Below are positions 59,384 through 64,000 of a stretch of 64,000 bases of DNA, piece after piece (position 1 is the first letter of the stretch; each line of letters begins with the position of its first letter). A model generated the notes under the pieces. The model saw nothing but the letters and a program-made list of their open reading frames with translations, was not told the DNA's origin and ran no database searches. Both the position numbers and the translations under genes were made by a program. The DNA is from Pedobacter nyackensis (GTDB lineage Bacteria; Bacteroidota; Bacteroidia; Sphingobacteriales; Sphingobacteriaceae): the NCBI RefSeq assembly GCF_900176505.1, contig NZ_FWYB01000001.1, positions 942,000-1,005,999 of the forward strand, given 5' to 3'.

Positions 59384-60403
59384 ATGAAACGCGCCATATA
59401 CTTAATTCTGATACAGCTGGTATGGACTGTTTGTTGTTTTGCGCAACAGCGGCCACAGTATACACAGTATGTTTTTAACAACTATCTGTTAAACCCAGCA
59501 ATTAGCGGCATAGAGAACTATGCCGATGTAAAAGTGGGCTACAGGAAACAATGGGCGGGCATTGATAACGCACCACAAACCTCCTTTATAACGGCTCACT
59601 GGAACCTGGGGAGTGATTACCTGTGGAGGAATGCGCTGTCTTTACCCGATAAAGGTGATGATCCCATGAGCAGGAATTACATGCAAAATTATACCTCTTC
59701 ACCTGCACATCATGGGATGGGTATTACAGCGGTTTATGATGAAGTTGGTCCACTTTCAAGACTTGATGCAAATTTAACCTACGCCTACCACCTTCAGCTG
59801 AATAATACGTACAACCTATCTGTAGGTGTAGCGGCAGGAGTAAGTAGGATAGGGCTGGATGTTAACGCGCTAACATTTGAGGATCAGAGCCGTATTGACC
59901 CTTCCATTTCAAACGGTATAGCCAGTCAGCTTAAACCCGATCTGGGCCTCGGCGCATGGTTATACGGCGGACGTCTTTTTGTTGGTGTATCTGTGCAACA
60001 GATTCTGCAGCAGAAACTTTCATTTACCGGTGATCGAAACAATACTATGGGGAAAGAAGTACCGCATTTTTTCGTTACCGCAGGCTATAAACTATTTATT
60101 GATAATGAAATCTCTGCAACGCCTTCTATAATGGTTAAACAGGTAAGTCCGGTGCCGGCTTCTATTGATGTAAACTTAAAGGTATCGTTCAAAGACAGGT
60201 TCTGGCTTGGTGGCAGTTATCGTAAAGATGATTCCTATGCGGCTATGGCGGGGATAAACATCAGCAAGCTGATTAACCTTACCTACGCCTATGATTTTAC
60301 CACTTCAGCACTTAATCAGGTCAGCAACGGCAGTCATGAAATCGTATTAGGCCTGCAGCTTAATAATGTTTATGAAGTATTCAGTACCACAAGAATGTGG
60401 TAA
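59384..60403 (+). CDS. PorP/SprF-family type IX secretion membrane protein
   Basis: A 339-residue outer-membrane barrel with a signal peptide (about 1-21, ending C-F-A-Q). The opening Q-R-P-Q-Y-T-Q-Y-V-F-N-N-Y-L-L-N-P-A-I-S-G and V-G-Y-R-K-Q-W-A-G-I are the hallmark of PorP/SprF proteins. These work with T9SS and are usually encoded directly after a large type B CTD protein. Here the ATG lies one base after the stop of that cargo, so the two are a dedicated cargo and anchor or secretion pair. Confidence 0.92.
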   Translation: MKRAIYLILIQLVWTVCCFAQQRPQYTQYVFNNYLLNPAISGIENYADVKVGYRKQWAGIDNAPQTSFITAHWNLGSDYLWRNALSLPDKGDDPMSRNYMQNYTSSPAHHGMGITAVYDEVGPLSRLDANLTYAYHLQLNNTYNLSVGVAAGVSRIGLDVNALTFEDQSRIDPSISNGIASQLKPDLGLGAWLYGGRLFVGVSVQQILQQKLSFTGDRNNTMGKEVPHFFVTAGYKLFIDNEISATPSIMVKQVSPVPASIDVNLKVSFKDRFWLGGSYRKDDSYAAMAGINISKLINLTYAYDFTTSALNQVSNGSHEIVLGLQLNNVYEVFSTTRMW

Positions 60404-60413
60404 CTCTTGTGAA

Positions 60414-61886
60414 TTAAAGTTCTTTTCTTAGCCTGGCAACCGGGATGTTCATTTGCTCTCTGTATTTCGCTACAGTTCTTCGCGCAATGTTGTAACCTCT
60501 GTCTTTCAGGATTTCGGTAAGTTTCTCATCTGCCAAAGGCTTGCGTTTGTCTTCGTTTCCGATGCAATCTTCCAGAATTTTCTTCACCTCTTTGTTGGAT
60601 ACTTCTTCGCCACTTTCTGTTTGTATGGCTTCAGAGAAGAAGGATTTTAAAAGGAATGTACCAAATTCAGTTTGCACATATTTAGAGTTGGCAACACGAG
60701 ATACCGTTGAGATATCCATATCTATTTTATCTGCAATATCCTTCAGGATCATCGGGCGCATTTTACGCTCATCACCTGTAAGTAAGTATTCGTATTGATA
60801 TTGCATGATGGCATTCATGGTTTTAAGCAAGGTTTGTTGCCTTTGCTTAATGGCATCAATAAACCATTTTGCTGAATCCAGTTTTTGCTTTACAAATTGT
60901 ACAGCCTCTTTCAGTTTTTTATCTTTTTGGGCAGCCTTATCGTAATGTTCAAACATATCGATATAAGATCTGCTTACTCTTAATTCAGGGGCGTTTTTCG
61001 AGTTTAAAGTAAGAATCAGAACCCCATCATTGTTGGAAACATGAAAATCAGGGATAATCTGAAGTTGTTTGGTAGTCACCTGATTAGAGTCGCCCGGCTT
61101 CGGGTTTAATCTCAAAATCTCTGCAATGATTTCTTTTAAATCTTCACTGTTCAGGTTTAGTGCTTTTTCCAGTTTATCGTAGTGTTTTCTGGTAAACTCG
61201 TCCAGATAATTTTCAACAATAAGTATGGCTTTGATTATGATAGGATTACTAAGATCCTTACGTTTCAACTGTAAAGTAAGACATTCCTGCAGATCTCTTG
61301 CAGCGATGCCCGGAGGATCGAAATTTTGGATTACCTTAAGCATTTCCAGTACATCCTCTTCTTCAACCATTACGTTTTGAGAAAAGGCAAGATCATCAAT
61401 CATGGAAGTGATTGGCCTTCTTAAATAACCGTCATCATCCAGACTACCTATGATTTGTTTTCCGATAATAAAATCCTGATCGGAGAGTGGAACAAGGTCA
61501 AGTTGCTCTTGTAAGCTTTCAAAAAAGGTACTTTCAATGGCTATTGGCGTCTCTTTTTTTTCTTCATCATCGTCGTTGTTATTGTAAGATGTGCTGTAGT
61601 CATTTACATCATCGTCCTGCAGATAATCATCAACATTAAACTCATCTGTATTTTCTTCCTTTGCGCCGGCATCAAAATCCTCAGGGGTGTCATTCAGATC
61701 GTCGTACTCACTTTTAGGCTCTTCTGCTATCATTAAGCTCGGATCCTCAAGCGCCGGATTTTCTTCCAGCTCTTCTTTTATGCGGGTATCTAGTGCCACA
61801 GTTGGTACCTGCAGCAGCTTTATAAACTGAATTTGCTGCGGCGATAATTTCTGAAGTAATTTTTGTTGTAGATGTTGTTTTAGCAT
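60414..61886 (-). CDS. rpoN: RNA polymerase sigma-54 factor
   Basis: A 490-residue sigma-54. The Gln/Leu-rich activator-interacting region I (1-35, K-L-S-P-Q-Q-I-Q-F-I-K-L-L-Q) is followed by a long acidic linker (about 45-110), the core-binding domain (about 125-300, with F-D-P-P-G-I-A-A-R-D-L-Q-E-C-L), a helix-turn-helix (I-A-D-K-I-D-M-D-I-S-T-V-S-R) and the RpoN box A-R-R-T-V-A-K-Y-R-E near the end. It recognises -24/-12 promoters and needs an AAA+ activator, none of which is visible in this window. It is a lone gene. Confidence 0.96.
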   Translation of the reverse strand: MLKQHLQQKLLQKLSPQQIQFIKLLQVPTVALDTRIKEELEENPALEDPSLMIAEEPKSEYDDLNDTPEDFDAGAKEENTDEFNVDDYLQDDDVNDYSTSYNNNDDDEEKKETPIAIESTFFESLQEQLDLVPLSDQDFIIGKQIIGSLDDDGYLRRPITSMIDDLAFSQNVMVEEEDVLEMLKVIQNFDPPGIAARDLQECLTLQLKRKDLSNPIIIKAILIVENYLDEFTRKHYDKLEKALNLNSEDLKEIIAEILRLNPKPGDSNQVTTKQLQIIPDFHVSNNDGVLILTLNSKNAPELRVSRSYIDMFEHYDKAAQKDKKLKEAVQFVKQKLDSAKWFIDAIKQRQQTLLKTMNAIMQYQYEYLLTGDERKMRPMILKDIADKIDMDISTVSRVANSKYVQTEFGTFLLKSFFSEAIQTESGEEVSNKEVKKILEDCIGNEDKRKPLADEKLTEILKDRGYNIARRTVAKYREQMNIPVARLRKEL

Positions 61887-61918
61887 AAAAGGATGAGCAG
61901 GTATTTATGTACCCGCTT

Positions 61919-61926
61919 CAAAAATA
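61919..61926 (-). promoter_or_regulatory. putative -7 box for rpoN
   Basis: On the minus strand this reads TATTTTTG, a TAnnTTTG match, 32 bases before the rpoN ATG. No clear -33 element was found. Confidence 0.35.
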
Positions 61927-62008
61927 CACATTTCGTACAGATAAAAGTAATTAGACAAATTATATTAAAGGAAGCGGCTGATTAACAGGAATGAATTTCT
62001 TAAATAAT

Positions 62009-62647
62009 TTAATCCAGGTCTATCCTGGCTACATAAATACTATCCCCAACCAGTTTACCATTGGCCGAAGCAAAGCTCATATAACAATGTAGCGGGCCTT
62101 TGAAATATTTCTTTGGAATATTAATGTTATGCTCACCAGTGTATCTATCTGATGCAGCAATGAATTTGAATGCCCTTTGTTTTGTCTGATCATATATTAA
62201 AAAAGTGGCCAGATCAGTGTATTGGCAACTGGCGTTTTGTGTCTGCGGCAGCCAGCTGAAAATAAGATGGGTTTCAGTAATTTTAACCTGCGGTTCTTCT
62301 GGTGTAGCGATATGCCCTCTGCTATATTTGATTTCGGGGTAGTTGAGTGCGAAACCATTTTCAGTTTTAACAAAAGCATGGGGGTAGTTATAGCTAAATG
62401 CAGCGTTTACTTCTGTTGGCCCTTTGGCATATTTTTTAAAACCCGGCTTAACCAGCATATCTATTCTGCTTAAAAAACGGTTCAACAGACCAAATTTACT
62501 TTGTTCATCCAGCTGTTTATCGGTCGGCGGCTTGTTGCTTTTGCGGTAAGGTGCTGAAACCACATTTAAATGTCTATGACGGCGAGCGGTAATTGAGCCT
62601 GTCTTTTTATAAGTAGGCCCATGTAATCCTCCTGGTAGTATTCCCAT
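62009..62647 (-). CDS. DUF6266 family protein
   Basis: A 212-residue protein without a signal peptide. The N-terminal tail is basic and glycine-rich (G-x-L-P-G-G-L-H-G-P-T-Y-K-K-T-G). A helical segment L-D-E-Q-S-K-F-G-L-L-N-R-F-L follows, then repeated beta strands with N-A-A-F-S-Y-N-Y. This matches DUF6266, a Bacteroidota family of unknown role often found in tandem. It lies 19 bases downstream of a paralogue, so the two are cotranscribed. Confidence 0.75.
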   Translation of the reverse strand: MGILPGGLHGPTYKKTGSITARRHRHLNVVSAPYRKSNKPPTDKQLDEQSKFGLLNRFLSRIDMLVKPGFKKYAKGPTEVNAAFSYNYPHAFVKTENGFALNYPEIKYSRGHIATPEEPQVKITETHLIFSWLPQTQNASCQYTDLATFLIYDQTKQRAFKFIAASDRYTGEHNINIPKKYFKGPLHCYMSFASANGKLVGDSIYVARIDLD

Positions 62648-62666
62648 TGTTTTAGCTTACTAGTGC

Positions 62667-63311
62667 TTAGTCTTGTTTATTGAAGGCCCCTGTATAAGCG
62701 CTGTCGGCCAGTTGTTTCCTATCTGCCGAGGCAAATGAAATATAGGTTTCCATGTATTGATTTTTTAAACTGGCAGGAATTGGGAGTAATGCAGTTCCTG
62801 AAGACCTGTCGCTGCCAAAAAGCGTGTAAAATACCTTTTCAGCTTTAGGGAAATAGGCCAGCATCATTACCTGGTCTGTAGACTCCGGAAAGGCCATTTT
62901 TAGATCTGTATCCCAGGTATATTGAATTCCTGCTTCAGTTTGGAGTACCTGTGGATTTTGAGCAGGCATTAAAATTCCTTTGCTCAGTATAAGCAGATCA
63001 TAATTGATTTTGAAATCGGGGTATACGCCGCTAAACATGTTTTTTTTATTGTAGGCCACAGCAAGGTTAAATGCATTTTTATCTGTTCCCTGCATTTCAA
63101 TGCCAAATCCTATGTTGATGACATCCTGTATCCGGCTGATAAATTCGCTGCAGATTTTGGTTTCTAATCTGGAACTAAGCTGTGACAGCGTAGGAGGTTT
63201 AGTGCTTCTTCCGATTTTTCGGGATACCAATTTACCGTTTAACATGTAGTAAACTACATTACCAATTCTTCCACAGTGCTCGCCATGGGGTCCGTTTTTC
63301 GCAATTGCCAT
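62667..63311 (-). CDS. DUF6266 family protein, second copy
   Basis: A 214-residue paralogue of the next gene. It shares the N-terminal G-P-H-G-x-H-C-G-R-I-G-N-V-V-Y-Y tail, the P-P-T-x-x-Q-L-x-x helix start, F-x-S-R-I-x-x-x-I-x-x-G-F and N-x-A-x-x-Y-N. Sequence between these anchors has diverged widely, which suggests an old duplication or fast evolution. The IS3-family element begins just upstream of its start, on the opposite strand. Confidence 0.75.
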   Translation of the reverse strand: MAIAKNGPHGEHCGRIGNVVYYMLNGKLVSRKIGRSTKPPTLSQLSSRLETKICSEFISRIQDVINIGFGIEMQGTDKNAFNLAVAYNKKNMFSGVYPDFKINYDLLILSKGILMPAQNPQVLQTEAGIQYTWDTDLKMAFPESTDQVMMLAYFPKAEKVFYTLFGSDRSSGTALLPIPASLKNQYMETYISFASADRKQLADSAYTGAFNKQD

Positions 63312-63402
63312 AGTCAGTTTATAAATGGTTTAACCTTGTTTTGTAATCCCAATTTAATTTGTAATCGACTGGAATCCAAGCTGCGCCCAGTATGATGACT
63401 AT

Positions 63403-63825
63403 ATGATGATGTCCGTTCCTAGTATGAGTTTACATAAGAAAGTTTTTCAAAACAGGAAAATGAGTATAAAAAACGAACGCCCAAGTAAGGGCAAAGGGGG
63501 AAGAGTTTCTCCGCATTCAGAAAGTTTCAGAGTTCAGGTTGCACTAGAATACATCCAAGGTTCCTACAGTTACCCTCAGGTAGCAAAAAAATATGGCGTG
63601 AGTGAACAAAGCATTATATCCTTTGTATCTTGGTACCGAAAGACTCAGCTTATGTCAGAAGAATCCATTGAATCAACAGGTGTGCCTTTGAGTTCAGAAG
63701 ATCAAAAAAAGCTTGAAAAGCGACTTTTGTTAGCAGAAATGAAGATTGCAGCTCTTGAAAAGGTGATTGCAATCGCCAACCAGGAGTACAATACAGACCT
63801 CAAAAAAAAAGCTGCTACCAAGTGA
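63403..63825 (+). CDS. IS3-family transposase OrfA
   Basis: Up to 140 residues (the real start may be one of the internal ATGs at 63424 or 63460). A helix-turn-helix (Y-P-Q-V-A-K-K-Y-G-V-S-E-Q-S-I-I-S-F-V-S-W-Y) is followed by a leucine-zipper-like helix (L-E-K-R-L-L-L-A-E-M-K-I-A-A-L-E-K-V-I). Near the end a run of nine As (63802-63810) offers a -1 slip into the OrfB frame. Its TGA overlaps the GTG of OrfB. Confidence 0.85.
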   Translation: MMMSVPSMSLHKKVFQNRKMSIKNERPSKGKGGRVSPHSESFRVQVALEYIQGSYSYPQVAKKYGVSEQSIISFVSWYRKTQLMSEESIESTGVPLSSEDQKKLEKRLLLAEMKIAALEKVIAIANQEYNTDLKKKAATK

Positions 63826-64000
63826 TTTATGAGCTAAAAGGAACACGCAAATATTATAGTATCGATAATCTTTGTGCTGTCTTTGGCTATACCAGACAAG
63901 CCTGGTATAGCCATTTAAGAAGCGTACGGCTATCTTTTATAGAGCAGGAAATTGTACTTGAAAAAATATATGAGATCAGAAAAGAGCTTCCTAAGACCGG
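63822..64000 (+). CDS. IS3-family transposase OrfB, N-terminal part
   Basis: The first 59 codons of OrfB, cut by the right edge, starting with GTG inside the OrfA stop. It reads Y-E-L-K-G-T-R-K-Y-Y-S-I-D and G-Y-T-R-Q-A-W-Y, then helices with E-K-I-Y-E-I-R-K-E-L-P. This is the usual helix-turn-helix lead of IS3 OrfB before the DDE integrase core, which lies outside. The frame is -1 relative to OrfA and stays open back through the A9 run, so an OrfAB fusion by frameshifting is expected. Confidence 0.82.
   Translation, partial: MIYELKGTRKYYSIDNLCAVFGYTRQAWYSHLRSVRLSFIEQEIVLEKIYEIRKELPKT

Larger units (their letters stand above)
63403..64000 (+). mobile_element. IS3-family insertion sequence, left part
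   Basis: OrfA plus the start of OrfB. The left terminal inverted repeat must lie between the DUF6266 start (63311) and OrfA, but I could not define it without the right end. Confidence 0.75.

Overview
The window comes from a Bacteroidota chromosome, most likely Pedobacter or a close Sphingobacteriaceae relative. Signs of this are SusC/SusD and FecR/ECF-sigma genes, type IX secretion (PorP/SprF and a type B C-terminal sorting domain), TAnnTTTG-type -7 boxes, an RpoN gene, and a heparinase II whose length (772 aa) and catalytic and metal residues match HepB as I recall it from Pedobacter heparinus. Nothing here was checked against a database.

Layout. 1-2.5 kb: housekeeping genes (aroB start, S4 protein, proline dehydrogenase, HAD phosphatase). 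2.6-6.9 kb: an unknown secreted protein, then a three-gene phosphorelay whose first kinase carries six 21-residue coiled-coil repeats. 6.9-10.2 kb: a PhoX-like lipoprotein and a di-haem peroxidase. 10.3-16.1 kb: DUF5996, STM3941-like, MaoC, heparinase II and GNAT genes. 16.1-19.5 kb: a G+C-richer drug-efflux MFS gene with a divergent AraC regulator, then a YccF protein. 19.7-29.2 kb: an outer-membrane receptor, a sigma/putative anti-sigma pair, an amidohydrolase, and a cluster of two small Lys-rich exported proteins, a barrel-like protein and an OmpR/kinase pair. 29.2-40.3 kb: small accessory transcription units (rhodanese; EamA/esterase/Crp; oxidoreductase/SDR/SDR with divergent HxlR; serine hydrolase; LysE; a membrane protein). 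40.6-48.5 kb: an ECF sigma, FecR, SusC, SusD and EEP-phosphatase uptake locus. 48.5-55.8 kb: a tightly overlapped five-gene operon (E1-like/nitroreductase fusion, GNAT-like protein, 7TM sensor kinase, receiver-kinase, receiver) with a divergent receiver. 55.8-60.4 kb: a large T9SS surface protein with PorP/SprF. 60.4-64 kb: rpoN, two DUF6266 paralogues and the start of an IS3-family element.

Two things stand out. First, a dispersed intergenic repeat, always in the same orientation, occurs from about 15 to 39 kb and stops at a tRNA(CAU) gene at 40.34 kb. Its core resembles the 3-prime end of a tRNA, most copies sit next to a hairpin, and decayed gene pieces (ISAon1-type transposase, AraC, response regulator) lie beside it. 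This looks like a stepwise insertion or cassette-accretion zone at the tRNA 3-prime end. Second, the 48.5-55.8 kb operon couples an uncharacterised E1-like/nitroreductase enzyme and an acyltransferase-like protein to a membrane sensor kinase and three receiver proteins, and could be a small-molecule production and sensing circuit.
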